64,000 nt of DNA from positions 1 through 64,000 of the forward strand of contig JAFBIR010000014.1 of the NCBI GenBank assembly GCA_021531385.1. Direction: 5' to 3'. Positions 32,735-42,335 of this stretch are shown here, in pieces; within the stretch, counting starts at the first letter, position 1, and the number at the start of each line of letters is the position of its first letter. The notes under the pieces are model-generated. The model was not told where the DNA came from, ran no database searches, and saw nothing but the letters and a program-made list of their open reading frames with translations. The stretch comes from Parabacteroides distasonis (lineage in GTDB: Bacteria; Bacteroidota; Bacteroidia; Bacteroidales; Tannerellaceae). The translations under genes were made by a program, and so were the position numbers.

Positions 32735-33949
32735 ATGAATATGAAAATGAGAAATATTCCGTTTTCTCCGCCGGATATGACGGAGGCGGAAGCGAATGAG
32801 GTGCGTGAGGCGATTCTGTCGGGGTGGATTACGACGGGCCCGCGCACGAAGGAGTTTGAGCGGCAGATTGCGACCTATTGTCAGACGAATAGGGCGGTGG
32901 CCTTGAACTCCGCGACGGCTTGTATGGAGCTTACGTTGCGTTTGCTGGGCGTGGGACCGGGCGATGAGGTGATTGTCCCGGCTTATACCTATACGGCTAC
33001 GGCGAGCGTGGTGTGCCATGTGGGCGCTAAGGTGGTGATGATAGATGTGGGTAAGGATTCTTTCGAGCTGGATTATGACTGTATTGCTGAGGCTATTACG
33101 GCGCGCACGAAGGTGGTGATGCCTGTGGACCTGGGGGGTGTGATGTGCGACTATACACGCATCTTCGCCGCTGTGGAGCGCAAGCGTGACCTGTTCCGTC
33201 CGGCTAATGAGTTGCAGCGGGCTTTCGGGCGTGTGGTCGTGTTGGCGGATGCTGCCCATGCGTTTGGGGCGAAGCGGCATGGAGAGCCGTGTGGTCGTGT
33301 GGCGGACTTTACGTCGTTCTCTTTTCATGCCGTGAAAAACTTGACGACGGCTGAGGGTGGTGCCGTGACCTGGAGGCCGATAGAGGGGGTGGATGACGAG
33401 TGGATCTACAAGCAATATCAGTTGTTCTCCTTGCATGGGCAGAGCAAAGATGCGTTGGCGAAGACGCAATTAGGGGCTTGGGAGTATGATATTGTGGCGC
33501 CTAACTATAAGTGTAACATGACGGATATTCAAGCTGCGCTCGGCTTGGTGCAATTGCGTAGGTATGAGGTGTTGCTGCGGCGTCGTCGAGAGATTGTGGA
33601 GCAATATGACGAGGCGCTCAAAGCCTGTCCTGTGCAGGTGTTGAACCATTATGGCGAGCGTCATCAGTCGAGTGGCCATTTGTATTTGGTTCGTCTTTTG
33701 GGCAAGGGAGCTGCGTTTCGTGATGAGGTGATTCGCAAGATGGCGGAGCGTGGGATCGCGTGCAATGTGCATTATAAACCCCTTCCCATGATGACGGCTT
33801 ATCGGAATCTTGGGTATGATATCCAGGATTATCCCAATGCTTATCGCCAATTTGAGAATGAGGTGACCCTTCCGCTTCATACCCGCCTTACAGCCGACGA
33901 TGTGCGCTACATCGCCAGCTGCCTGAAAGCATCCATCCTGGATGCTTGA
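32735..33949 (+). CDS. DegT/DnrJ/EryC1/StrS PLP aminotransferase (WcfR-like)
   Basis: 404 aa. N-terminal IPFSPPDMTEAEANEVREA, the substrate loop LSGWITTGPRTKEFE, AYTYTATASVVCHVGA near 90, the PLP-stacking DAAHAFGA near 176, and the PLP Lys in FHAVKNLTTAEGGA near 198-211. It transaminates a 4-keto UDP sugar, presumably the product of the CapD-type enzyme encoded next. The 404-aa length is close to WcfR. Spacing of 3 nt from the initiating transferase implies translational coupling. Confidence 0.92.
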   Translation: MNMKMRNIPFSPPDMTEAEANEVREAILSGWITTGPRTKEFERQIATYCQTNRAVALNSATACMELTLRLLGVGPGDEVIVPAYTYTATASVVCHVGAKVVMIDVGKDSFELDYDCIAEAITARTKVVMPVDLGGVMCDYTRIFAAVERKRDLFRPANELQRAFGRVVVLADAAHAFGAKRHGEPCGRVADFTSFSFHAVKNLTTAEGGAVTWRPIEGVDDEWIYKQYQLFSLHGQSKDALAKTQLGAWEYDIVAPNYKCNMTDIQAALGLVQLRRYEVLLRRRREIVEQYDEALKACPVQVLNHYGERHQSSGHLYLVRLLGKGAAFRDEVIRKMAERGIACNVHYKPLPMMTAYRNLGYDIQDYPNAYRQFENEVTLPLHTRLTADDVRYIASCLKASILDA

Positions 33950-33991
33950 TGATTTTTATTGTTTCTACTTCTTTTAGTTTCTACATTAATT

Positions 33992-35917
33992 ATGTTTCCT
34001 GGTTTTACGAAGCTGTTGAATTGGTATTTCTCCCGTTCGGCAGCTCCTTATTGGGTGATTCTGTTTATCGACTGCCTTATTGTGTTGATATCGGGTATCT
34101 ATGTCCAGTTGTTGAATTTTGGCTTTACGTACACGGAGACGCATCTGGAGCCGCTGCTGGTTGCTTACCTGCAGTATTTCCCTTGCGTGTTAGTAGGGTT
34201 CCGCCTGTTCCATACCTATGCTGGAATCATTCGCTATTCCTCTTTCGTGGATTTGCGGCATATCGCTTTTGCGTTGACATGCAGTACGCTCTGTGCGATT
34301 GTGCTGCGTGAATGCTTCCCTCGTACGGAGATGTATTACTATTTCCGCGTCCAAGACTTGGTGTTCACGGCCCTGCTCTCGTTTGTGGGGATGAGCCTCT
34401 TGCGAGGGATGGTGAAGCATGCTTACGAGTTCCTGCATCAGCGGATTACGAATAGAAGGGGTGCGTTTGTGTTTGGTGTGAAAGAGGGCGGCATAGGTTT
34501 GGCCAAAGGTATCCATAATCAGGAGTCGTCGAGGTATCAGTTAATGGGGTTTGTCAGTCCGGATAAGTCCATACAAAAGCATCGGTTGATGGGAGTGTCC
34601 GTCTATGATTTCGATGACCATCTGGCTCGTACGATGCGACGGATGGGGGCGGAGGTGCTGTTGGTCTCTCCGCAGCAGAGCCAGTTTTTCCGCCAGCATA
34701 CGAAGTTGATTGACCAGTTGGTGGCGGCCCGGATCCATATCTACATGATGGCCGATACGATGAAATGGGATGGGAAATCGACCCTCCGAATCTCTCAGTT
34801 GAAAGAGATTGAGGTGGAGGATTTGCTGCCGAGGGAGGAGATTGAGGTGGATATGTTGCGCATCAACAAGCAGCTCTGCGGCAAGCGCATCTTGATTACG
34901 GGAGCCGCCGGGAGCATTGGCGCAGAGTTGGTGCGGCAGGTGGCGAGGTTTCAGCCGGAGAGGATGATTCTGATAGACCAAGCGGAGAGCCCGATGCACG
35001 ACTTGCGGCTCTATATGCGGCAGTGTTTCCCGCATTTACAGGTGCTGACGATTGTGACGACGATATGCAATGCCAGCCGTATGGAGCAGCTTTTCAAGGA
35101 GCATCGGCCGGATTGCGTGTTTCATGCGGCCGCTTACAAGCATGTGCCGATGATGGAGGATAATCCCTCGGAGGCGATTCAGAATAACGTGTATGGCACA
35201 CGGATCTTGGCCGACTTGGCGGTGCGCTACCAGACGCAGAAATTCGTGATGATCTCGACGGACAAGGCGGTGAATCCGACCAACGTGATGGGCTGCTGCA
35301 AGCGCATTTGCGAGATTTATGTGCAGAGCTTGGACAAGGCCATCAAGGAGGGGAAGGTCAAGGGTGTGACGCAATTCGTGACGACCCGTTTCGGCAATGT
35401 GTTAGGGTCGAACGGATCCGTCATCCCGCTGTTCCGTGAGCAAATCAAACGGGGTGGGCCTGTCACCGTGACGCATCCCGATATTATTCGCTATTTCATG
35501 CTGATTCCGGAGGCTTGTAAGTTGGTCTTGGAGGCGGGCACGAATGGCAAAGGGGGTGAGATATACGTGTTTGACATGGGGCAGCCGGTGCGTATCGCCG
35601 ACTTGGCCAAGCGCATGATCCTCCTGAGTGAGGCGAGGGATGTCAAGATTCAATATACGGGATTGCGCGATGGCGAGAAGCTGTATGAGGAGCTGTTGAG
35701 CTTAGAGGAGACCTCTAAGCCGACTCACCACCCGAAAATCCGCATCTCCACCGTGCGGGAGTATGACTACGAGCAGGTGGTCCGAGAGGAGGAGAAGCTG
35801 TATGAGCTGAGTTTCAGCTATGATGACATGGCGGTGGTACGGCAGATGAAACGGATGGTGCCGGAATACAAGAGCCAGCACTCCAAGTATGAGGCATTGG
35901 ATAAATCGTTGAACTAA
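33992..35917 (+). CDS. CapD/FlaA1/WbpM-type UDP-HexNAc 4,6-dehydratase, membrane form
   Basis: 641 aa from ATG 33992 (a TTG 11 codons earlier is in frame). Four N-terminal helices (VILFIDCLIVLISGIYV and others), a CoA-binding-like Rossmann part, then the catalytic extended SDR domain: RILITGAAGSIGAELVRQ near 300-317, AAYKHVPMMEDNP near 388, ISTDKAVNPTNVMG near 434, FGNVLGSNGSVIPLF near 475. The S-D-K plus M replaces the usual YxxxK, as in WbpM. It dehydrates UDP-GlcNAc to the 4-keto sugar used by the aminotransferase upstream. Confidence 0.92.
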   Translation: MFPGFTKLLNWYFSRSAAPYWVILFIDCLIVLISGIYVQLLNFGFTYTETHLEPLLVAYLQYFPCVLVGFRLFHTYAGIIRYSSFVDLRHIAFALTCSTLCAIVLRECFPRTEMYYYFRVQDLVFTALLSFVGMSLLRGMVKHAYEFLHQRITNRRGAFVFGVKEGGIGLAKGIHNQESSRYQLMGFVSPDKSIQKHRLMGVSVYDFDDHLARTMRRMGAEVLLVSPQQSQFFRQHTKLIDQLVAARIHIYMMADTMKWDGKSTLRISQLKEIEVEDLLPREEIEVDMLRINKQLCGKRILITGAAGSIGAELVRQVARFQPERMILIDQAESPMHDLRLYMRQCFPHLQVLTIVTTICNASRMEQLFKEHRPDCVFHAAAYKHVPMMEDNPSEAIQNNVYGTRILADLAVRYQTQKFVMISTDKAVNPTNVMGCCKRICEIYVQSLDKAIKEGKVKGVTQFVTTRFGNVLGSNGSVIPLFREQIKRGGPVTVTHPDIIRYFMLIPEACKLVLEAGTNGKGGEIYVFDMGQPVRIADLAKRMILLSEARDVKIQYTGLRDGEKLYEELLSLEETSKPTHHPKIRISTVREYDYEQVVREEEKLYELSFSYDDMAVVRQMKRMVPEYKSQHSKYEALDKSLN

Positions 35918-35936
35918 AAGTAGCTATTACAATACT

Positions 35937-37607
35937 ATGCTGTTTCAGAAATGGACGTTTAGCTGTTTGTGGCATGTATGTGCCCTCGTGCTGTGGATGG
36001 GTGCTTCCACCATGGGCTTGTGGGCCCAAACAGGGGCAGACAGCCTTGGAAGGGTTTCGGCCGGAGAGGTGGATCCCTATTACCTGCAGCTCTATGCCGG
36101 CATCAACAAGTCGGCCAACGAGCATTTGCCTTGGAGCGAGTTCAGCCGTCACCCTTGGTCGGGCGGACTGTTCGTGGGGGTAGGCAAGGAGTTCAACCCG
36201 TTGTGGGGTTGGCGTGCCACGTTCGGATATAATTCTAACAAGGGCCGTAATGTCCCTTTCTGTGAATCGCCGGAGACGTGGGGATGGGACGATGTGGAGC
36301 TGTTCGCCGACGTGACCTTCGACGTGACGGATGCGTTGGGTGGCCTCCTGATGCGCCCTGCGGGACGTTTCAACCTGAAGGCATTCGCGGGGGTAGGAGG
36401 CGCCTACACCTTTGGCTTCCCGGAAAAGATCCCTCTCTCCTATACGGAGGCTTACGCGAAGGATAGCACCTTTCATGGGGGCTTGCGGGCAGGCTTGACG
36501 GCTACCTATCAGGTGGCTGACAGCTGGCGAGTGGGCGTCGAGTTGAGCCATGCCCTCTTTTCGGATCGTTTCAATGGCGTGAAGAGTGGTTTCCCGCTGG
36601 ATGGGAGAACCCACTTGAAGGTGGGTGTGACCTATCTCTTAGAGGCCGTGAAGCCTCGCAAGAGGCCTTACGTGGCGGGGCCGGTGCGTTATGACCATCG
36701 GTTGCGGGTGGTGCCTGCCTTGCCTTTCTTGCTGCCCGCTGAGGAGGAGGTGAAAACACGTCGGTTGATGGGACATGCCTTCTTGGATTTCCCGGTGAAT
36801 GAGACGGTCATACATCCCGATTATCGTCGGAATCCGGAGGAGTTGAAACGCATCTGTGCCAGCATCGACAGTGCCCTGTTCGACCCCAATATCCAGGTCA
36901 TGCGCATCTCGCTGCATGGGTATGCCTCTCCGGAGAGTCCTTACGCCAACAATGCCCGCTTAGCGCAGGGCCGTATGGAGTCGCTCCGAAACTATCTCAG
37001 CGACCATTACGCATTGGCAGATACACTCTTTCAGACCGCTTACACGCCGGAGGATTGGGAGAACTTGCGGGCCTTTATCGAGACAACGGTTGTGCCCGAC
37101 TTCCCGGTTCGCTATCGGGAGGAGCTGCTGCAGGTGATTGACCAGGAGATAGATCCCGACGAGAAGGAGGCGCAATTGAAGCGCGTGGGCGATGGTGTAC
37201 CCTATCAGTGGCTGTTGCGACAGGTCTATCCCGGGCTTCGCCATACGGATTATGTGATTGAGTATGTGGTAGGAGCTTATCCCGTGAAAGAGGGTCGGAA
37301 ATGGATCTACACCCATCCGGAAGCGTTGAGCCTACGAGAGATGTATCAGGTGGCACAGAGCTATGAGGAGGGGTCTGACGATTGGCTGGATGCGCTGTTG
37401 ATAGCCGCTAAACAATATCCAGACGATGAGACCGCCAATCTCAATGCGGCCTGTGCTTGTGTGCGGGTAAAACGGCTTACGGATGCCATCTATTACCTCC
37501 GCAAAGCGGGTGCTACGAAAGAGGCTGACTATGTCGGTCGGGTCATTCGTGCGATGGAGGGGACAGGCAGCTGGCGCATGGAGGCCGGGAAAATTATCAT
37601 TGACTAA
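35937..37607 (+). CDS. Outer-membrane beta-barrel protein with OmpA-like C-terminal domain
   Basis: 556 aa. A signal peptide (CLWHVCALVLWMGASTMGLWAQ, cut after AQ) precedes a barrel of about 200 residues with alternating aromatic strands (YLQLYAGINKSANE, FNLKAFAGVGGAYTFGFP, SWRVGVELSHALF). After that, an OmpA/MotB-like periplasmic region has RISLHGYASPESPYANNARL near 324-343 and RMESLRNYL. The tail is helical with TPR-like features. Such proteins often accompany adhesin or fimbria genes. Its place among capsule enzymes, next to the LruC-type lipoprotein, is unusual. Confidence 0.75.
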   Translation: MLFQKWTFSCLWHVCALVLWMGASTMGLWAQTGADSLGRVSAGEVDPYYLQLYAGINKSANEHLPWSEFSRHPWSGGLFVGVGKEFNPLWGWRATFGYNSNKGRNVPFCESPETWGWDDVELFADVTFDVTDALGGLLMRPAGRFNLKAFAGVGGAYTFGFPEKIPLSYTEAYAKDSTFHGGLRAGLTATYQVADSWRVGVELSHALFSDRFNGVKSGFPLDGRTHLKVGVTYLLEAVKPRKRPYVAGPVRYDHRLRVVPALPFLLPAEEEVKTRRLMGHAFLDFPVNETVIHPDYRRNPEELKRICASIDSALFDPNIQVMRISLHGYASPESPYANNARLAQGRMESLRNYLSDHYALADTLFQTAYTPEDWENLRAFIETTVVPDFPVRYREELLQVIDQEIDPDEKEAQLKRVGDGVPYQWLLRQVYPGLRHTDYVIEYVVGAYPVKEGRKWIYTHPEALSLREMYQVAQSYEEGSDDWLDALLIAAKQYPDDETANLNAACACVRVKRLTDAIYYLRKAGATKEADYVGRVIRAMEGTGSWRMEAGKIIID

Positions 37608-37617
37608 GCAAGAAACG

Positions 37618-39468
37618 ATGAAAAAAGGGATATATAGTAAACAGATAGCCGGATGGTGCATCGCATGGGCACTGGTTATCGGAGGGATTGCTGCCTGCGA
37701 CGACGAGGCCTATCAGACGGAGTATGCGCGCACGAAGGCCGCTTTCTTGGAGGCGATAGAGGGCAGGATCGGCTCGTCACAAAGGTGGCGTACGGCCGTA
37801 ACGTTGCATGTTCATGTACGAAATGCAGAGGAAGCACTCGTCAGTGCCTTCCCCATAGGAGAAGAGGAGACGACACTCTATGACCAGGATGTGCTCTCAG
37901 GGGAGGGCATTGTGCGTCTGACGATTCCACAATGTGCCAATCGAGAGGTCTTGGTGATGGTGGAAAGTGGAAGCCAGACGGTGGAAGAGCGCATCCAGCT
38001 GACGGGGGCCTTGACGGAGGAGGTCACGCTGGATATACAGGCCAAAACCGCCTTGCGTCAAGCGACGGACAACGCTTCTGCTTCCATTTACGGAAAAGAT
38101 ATTCAGCCCAATGTGGGCTACACGGAGATAGACCGGTTGGCCATTGAGACGGTGGAGCTTTATACGCAAGAGGGAATGGACCCTACGGAAAGGGGATTGA
38201 TTGATAATTATGAGTTGATCTCGAATGGCCCGTTCTATGTGACGATGTATTATGGCTATACCGGGACCTATGCGCCTCGAATCTTGGGCTATTATCGCCA
38301 TTCGCAAGGTACCTATAAGGATTTGGAGTTTGTGGATTTGGTCGATACCCATAGCTATGACTACATCAATGGGGAAGCGAAGTTGCAATATCAACTGGAT
38401 GGCAATACGAAGAAATGGTATGACGCCAATTTCGACCATTACGATGGGTTTGAACCCCCCTATACCTCTGTTGTCGCCAGGCAGAATGACGATGCCTATG
38501 GCATACATGCGGTCATGGAAAAATATGGGGATCGGATGAGTCTGGCACGAGGGTTGACCTATAAGGTGAATGTCAAACCCGGAGATCGGGTCGGGTTCTA
38601 CTTGAAAAACCCGCGGACACAGAACGATGTGCAACGGGATAGAGTGATTCAGATGGGCATTCCAGCGTCCGTCTTGCCTACTCCCTTTTATGAGATGAAC
38701 TGGTCAGTGAAACGCTTGCATACCAATGGTAAACATCGAAGCATCTTGATCCAGGAGAATGGATATACCATCATGGGTATGGAAGATGCAGGAAATGGTG
38801 GAGACTTGGATTGTAACGATGTTCTCTTTGGCCTTTATGCGGATATGGAGAGTGAGATGCCTGCTATCATTACTCCAGAGGTGGATAAGCAGATCTTCTC
38901 TTCCCGTAAACAGTCTTGGACGTTGGCTTTCGAGGATCTGTATCGGGAGGCTGATTTTGATTTCAACGATGCGGTGATTCAGCTGACACCAGATTATGAG
39001 CAGGAAGTATGTGCGGTCAGCGTGATGGCTGCCGGCTCGAATGACCGCATGTATCTGCATTATAACGGACCTGAGGGGGATCAAAACTTGGGTGAGATGC
39101 ACGAACTGTTGGGCGAAAGTGAGCTATGCTACATCAATACGGAATCGACTGTCCCCCTGACCCCTTTTGTGCCCTTGGATGACGTGAAATGGCTGAAACA
39201 CTATACGGTGGCGGAAGACGCCAAACGTTTTTACATCGAGGTGCAACGGGGAACGTGTGATGATTGCTCCGATTGCATTATGCTCGCCGATGATCCAGGC
39301 GAGATGCCGCAGGCCTTATTGGTGGCAGGGAAATGGCAATGGCCCAAGGAGGGTGTACCTATCTATTCGGTCTATAAGGAATTTGCGGAATGGGCCAAAG
39401 ATGCGACAGACATGTATTATTGGATATGGTACCAAAACCCGAAGCAGGGTACGTATGTGGCTCATTGA
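37618..39468 (+). CDS. LruC/DUF4842-type surface lipoprotein with DUF4114-like repeats
   Basis: 616 aa from ATG 37618. The signal sequence ends in lipobox IAAC near 27, followed by DD. Two acidic calcium-site-like segments occur: GMEDAGNGGDLDCNDVLFG near 381-399 and FEDLYREADFDFNDAVIQL near 439-457 (DUF4114/LruC pattern). The C-terminal block KWQWPKEGVPIYSVYKEFAEWAKD is the LruC signature (given here as two parts: KWQWPKEGVPIYSVY and KEFAEWAKD). Probably a large surface-exposed, calcium-binding lipoprotein, perhaps an adhesin. The previous gene is 10 nt upstream, so they are expressed together. Confidence 0.8.
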   Translation: MKKGIYSKQIAGWCIAWALVIGGIAACDDEAYQTEYARTKAAFLEAIEGRIGSSQRWRTAVTLHVHVRNAEEALVSAFPIGEEETTLYDQDVLSGEGIVRLTIPQCANREVLVMVESGSQTVEERIQLTGALTEEVTLDIQAKTALRQATDNASASIYGKDIQPNVGYTEIDRLAIETVELYTQEGMDPTERGLIDNYELISNGPFYVTMYYGYTGTYAPRILGYYRHSQGTYKDLEFVDLVDTHSYDYINGEAKLQYQLDGNTKKWYDANFDHYDGFEPPYTSVVARQNDDAYGIHAVMEKYGDRMSLARGLTYKVNVKPGDRVGFYLKNPRTQNDVQRDRVIQMGIPASVLPTPFYEMNWSVKRLHTNGKHRSILIQENGYTIMGMEDAGNGGDLDCNDVLFGLYADMESEMPAIITPEVDKQIFSSRKQSWTLAFEDLYREADFDFNDAVIQLTPDYEQEVCAVSVMAAGSNDRMYLHYNGPEGDQNLGEMHELLGESELCYINTESTVPLTPFVPLDDVKWLKHYTVAEDAKRFYIEVQRGTCDDCSDCIMLADDPGEMPQALLVAGKWQWPKEGVPIYSVYKEFAEWAKDATDMYYWIWYQNPKQGTYVAH

Positions 39469-39492
39469 TGGGCGTGTAAATCCGCATGTGTC

Positions 39493-41028
39493 ATGAAACA
39501 GGAATCAAGGGTTAAGAAGTCGATACTGAACGCAAAAGTCAATCTTTTGTTCTATGTATTGATGCTGTTTGTCTCTTTCTTCTCCAGAAAGGCCTTCTTG
39601 GATCAATTGGGAGCCGACTTTGTGGGATTGACTGGTACGCTCCAAAACATCTTGGGCTTCTTGAATTTAGTGGAGTTGGGCATCGGCTCATCCGTCAGCT
39701 ATGCGTTGTATAGCCCCATTGCCCGTGGAGATAGAGAGTCGATTACGAAGATTATTTCCCTTTTCGGTTTCCTCTATCGTCGGATTGGTTGTGTGATTCT
39801 GGCGGCCGCCCTACTGCTTAGTCTTTTCTTCCCGCTTATTTTCAAGCAAACGGTGTTTGAGTTGGGGATTATCTACTTCGCTTTCTGGGCATTTCTATGT
39901 TCCTCCTTGTTGAGCTACTTTGTCAATTACCGACAGATCCTCTTGGTGGCGGACCAGCGAAGGTATGTGGTGACGGTCTATTCCCAAACGGCAAGCATCC
40001 TGAAGACGATTATTCAAATCACGTTGGCCTATACGTTGGCGAATCTTTATGTGTGGGTGGCGATTGAGTGGGCCTATGGCTTGGTGTATGCAGTGATTCT
40101 GAATAGTCGCATCGACAAGACCTATCCGTGGCTGCATGCACAGGTTGCATTGGGTAAACAGGAATTACCCCATTATCCGGAGATCCTTCGAAAGACAAAG
40201 CAGATTTTCGTGCATAAGATGAAGGATTTCCTGTTGAAACAGAGCGACCAGATTCTGATTTTCGCCTTTGTCTCGTTGAAGATGGTGGCCTATTACGGCA
40301 ATTATGTGTTGGTAATCGGGAAACTGACCGATTTATTCAACACCACCTTGGACAGTATCGGTGCGGGAATCGGCAATTTAATAGCGGAGGGTAACAAACG
40401 ACACATCTATCAAGTGTTTTGGGAGATGGTCTTCGTGCGCTACCTGATAGCGGGCATTGTGGTCTTTGCCATCTATCACGGCATCGAGCCCTTTATCTGT
40501 TTGTGGCTGGGGGAGGAGTATTTGTTGAGCCCGGTGATTCTGGTGCTTCTGTTGGTCAATACCTTCATCATGCTGTCTCGTGGAGCGGTGGATCTGTTCA
40601 ACATGGGGTATGGCAACTATCACGATACCTGGTCGGCTTGGGTAGAGGGAGCCATTAACGTTACTGTTACTTTGCTCACTTGTCATTATTGGGGGCTGGC
40701 CGGTGTATTGATAGGTAAGATAGCCAGTTTAATCCCCATCATTGTGATATGGAAGCCCCTCTTCCTCTATCGCACCAGTTTTGAGGTGCCCATCTGGGAC
40801 TACTGGAAGGGCATCGGGTTGCACCTGTTGGCTTTTGTCGGCTCATTCGCTTTGGCCAGTTTCGTCGTCCGCTACATGCCTATGGATCCCTATCAAGGTT
40901 TTGTGGAATGGGTGGCCTATTGTGTGCTCTTGACCGGTCTATTTATCTGCCTCTATGTTGGTAGTCTGTTGCTGCTTACACAGGGGGCAAAAGGCATGTT
41001 ACATCGTTTTATCAGCAAAATACACTAA
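39493..41028 (+). CDS. Polysaccharide flippase (Wzx-like, MATE/MVF superfamily)
   Basis: 511 aa, about 12-14 hydrophobic helices. It starts with a basic segment and LFYVLMLFVSFFSRKAFLDQLGADFVGL, then repeated GIGSSVSYALYSPIARGD near 62; the middle has YYGNYVLVIGKLTDLF. This pattern is seen in Bacteroidales oligosaccharide flippases. It moves the undecaprenyl-linked repeat unit across the inner membrane for the polymerase at 17357. It is 24 nt downstream of the LruC-type gene and 1 nt before the last GT2 gene. Confidence 0.85.
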   Translation: MKQESRVKKSILNAKVNLLFYVLMLFVSFFSRKAFLDQLGADFVGLTGTLQNILGFLNLVELGIGSSVSYALYSPIARGDRESITKIISLFGFLYRRIGCVILAAALLLSLFFPLIFKQTVFELGIIYFAFWAFLCSSLLSYFVNYRQILLVADQRRYVVTVYSQTASILKTIIQITLAYTLANLYVWVAIEWAYGLVYAVILNSRIDKTYPWLHAQVALGKQELPHYPEILRKTKQIFVHKMKDFLLKQSDQILIFAFVSLKMVAYYGNYVLVIGKLTDLFNTTLDSIGAGIGNLIAEGNKRHIYQVFWEMVFVRYLIAGIVVFAIYHGIEPFICLWLGEEYLLSPVILVLLLVNTFIMLSRGAVDLFNMGYGNYHDTWSAWVEGAINVTVTLLTCHYWGLAGVLIGKIASLIPIIVIWKPLFLYRTSFEVPIWDYWKGIGLHLLAFVGSFALASFVVRYMPMDPYQGFVEWVAYCVLLTGLFICLYVGSLLLLTQGAKGMLHRFISKIH

Positions 41029-41029
41029 T

Positions 41030-41851
41030 ATGTTAGTATCCATCATTACAGTGAATTTCAATCATTTGGAGGGCTTGAAGCGTACCTATGAAAGTATAGT
41101 TAGTCAAACATTTACCGATTATGAGTGGATCGTGATTGATGGCGGCTCCACGGATGGGAGCCGGGAGTTCATCGAGCAGCATCAAGATCGCATTGCCTAT
41201 TGGTGCTCGGAGAAGGATAATGGAATCTATCATGCGATGAATAAAGGCATCCGACAGGCGAAAGGCGAGTATCTAAATTTCATGAACGCTGGTGATATTT
41301 TTGCTTGTAGTGAGGCTCTATCATTGGTTTTTGGTGAGCGGAGAACAGCTGATATTCTATATGGATACATGATGATAAAAGACATCAATGGAAGATGCCA
41401 TACGGATTATAACATGAAAAAGACGATACATTGGTATAACTTGTTCCCCAATACATTTCCCCATCAATCCTCTTTCATCCGAAGAGCGCTGTTTGATGTG
41501 GTAGGTATGTATGATGAGAGTTGTCGTGTTGTCTCTGACTCCCGATGGTTTGCCAAGGCTGTTCTTACTCATAAAGCCTCTTATGAATTTATACCCCAGA
41601 AGATTGCTGTTTTTGAAGGAGACGGTATAAGCACAAAAGGAATACCCGCCAGTGAAAGAGATCGGCAGAAAGAGGGTATTTTCCCTGAGTATGTGACTCA
41701 GCAAGATACACTAGCATTGCGAAAAATGTCGCTTGTACATTCCTATAAATTGACGGCTTTTTTATTCCGAGTGGTCTATCGAATCGCTTGGGAGTTCGAA
41801 AAGCGAAAGAGAGAGGCCGAATTACGAAATCTCTCTAAGCACTTGGATTGA
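41030..41851 (+). CDS. Glycosyltransferase family 2
   Basis: 273 aa from ATG 41030, directly after the flippase stop. GT-A fold: VSIITVNFNHLEGLKRTY, WIVIDGGSTDGSREF near 33-47, DNGIYHAMNKGIRQAKGEYL near 62-81 and FMNAGD near 84-89 (DXD position). The NGIYxAMNKGI signature is that of WcaA/SpsA-like enzymes common in capsule loci. Last gene of the locus; the cation-efflux operon starts 37 nt later with its own promoter. Confidence 0.9.
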   Translation: MLVSIITVNFNHLEGLKRTYESIVSQTFTDYEWIVIDGGSTDGSREFIEQHQDRIAYWCSEKDNGIYHAMNKGIRQAKGEYLNFMNAGDIFACSEALSLVFGERRTADILYGYMMIKDINGRCHTDYNMKKTIHWYNLFPNTFPHQSSFIRRALFDVVGMYDESCRVVSDSRWFAKAVLTHKASYEFIPQKIAVFEGDGISTKGIPASERDRQKEGIFPEYVTQQDTLALRKMSLVHSYKLTAFLFRVVYRIAWEFEKRKREAELRNLSKHLD

Positions 41852-41860
41852 TTTTTTTCC

Positions 41861-41868
41861 TACCTTTG
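41861..41868 (+). promoter_or_regulatory. -7 element before the metal-efflux operon
   Basis: TACCTTTG, a full match. A weak CTTG (41842-41845) or ATTG stands upstream but with short spacing. The predicted start near 41875 forces the ATG at 41888 as first start codon. Confidence 0.55.
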
Positions 41869-41887
41869 CACCGTGCGTACCCAACAG

Positions 41888-42277
41888 ATGACACGGTGGT
41901 TGAGGCAGTGGGTGTTGCTCTTGGCGAGTGTGCTCTCATTGCTTTCTGTGGTGATTCCCCATCACCATCATCGGGATGGCATGCCCTGTTACGCCTCCTT
42001 GACCATGGAGCAGGAGGAGGGCGACCATTCGGCAGATGCGCATGACTGTGGCTGCCACGGTCATAATTTAGGTTACCTGGTTTCGCTGCTCAATACCTAT
42101 GGAGGTACGGCAGATATGCATGTCTTACAGGTAGTTTCCCTTTTTACATTCCATTTAGAGGCTCCTTGCCACAACCGATTGTGGGGGGCGGGAGAGGCCT
42201 TTTATCTTGAAGCGTCATACGATCCTTGGATGGCGCGCGCTATGGGGTTGCGAGCCCCTCCTGTGTCCCTCTCTTGA
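41888..42277 (+). CDS. Small His-rich membrane-anchored or secreted protein before cusBAC
   Basis: 129 aa from ATG 41888; a GTG at 41873 is only 5 nt after the -7 box and so unlikely. One hydrophobic N-terminal segment (WVLLLASVLSLLSVVIP), then HHHHRDG and a Cys/His cluster (HDCGCHGHN near 53-61). The C-terminal half has no family I can name; DUF6769 is possible. The metal-binding residues and its place before an RND metal-efflux operon suggest a periplasmic metal-binding or sensing role. Confidence 0.6.
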   Translation: MTRWLRQWVLLLASVLSLLSVVIPHHHHRDGMPCYASLTMEQEEGDHSADAHDCGCHGHNLGYLVSLLNTYGGTADMHVLQVVSLFTFHLEAPCHNRLWGAGEAFYLEASYDPWMARAMGLRAPPVSLS

Positions 42278-42335
42278 CTTTTTTGAGATTTACATTTTTA
42301 TCGGACACTATTCATCAGTTTAATTGGATTATACA

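Noticed and set aside
32228-33469. Long open frame (413 codons) on the minus strand
   Set aside because: It lies opposite two clear genes (initiating transferase and DegT aminotransferase) and has a Arg/His/Gln-rich composition typical of a reverse-strand shadow.
33946-34311. 121-codon + strand frame starting at the aminotransferase stop
   Set aside because: It is a second frame over the start of the CapD-type gene; the frame at 33992 has a full family match.
41873-41887. GTG start of the His-rich small protein at 41873
   Set aside because: It is only 5 nt downstream of the TACCTTTG box, so the transcript would begin after it.
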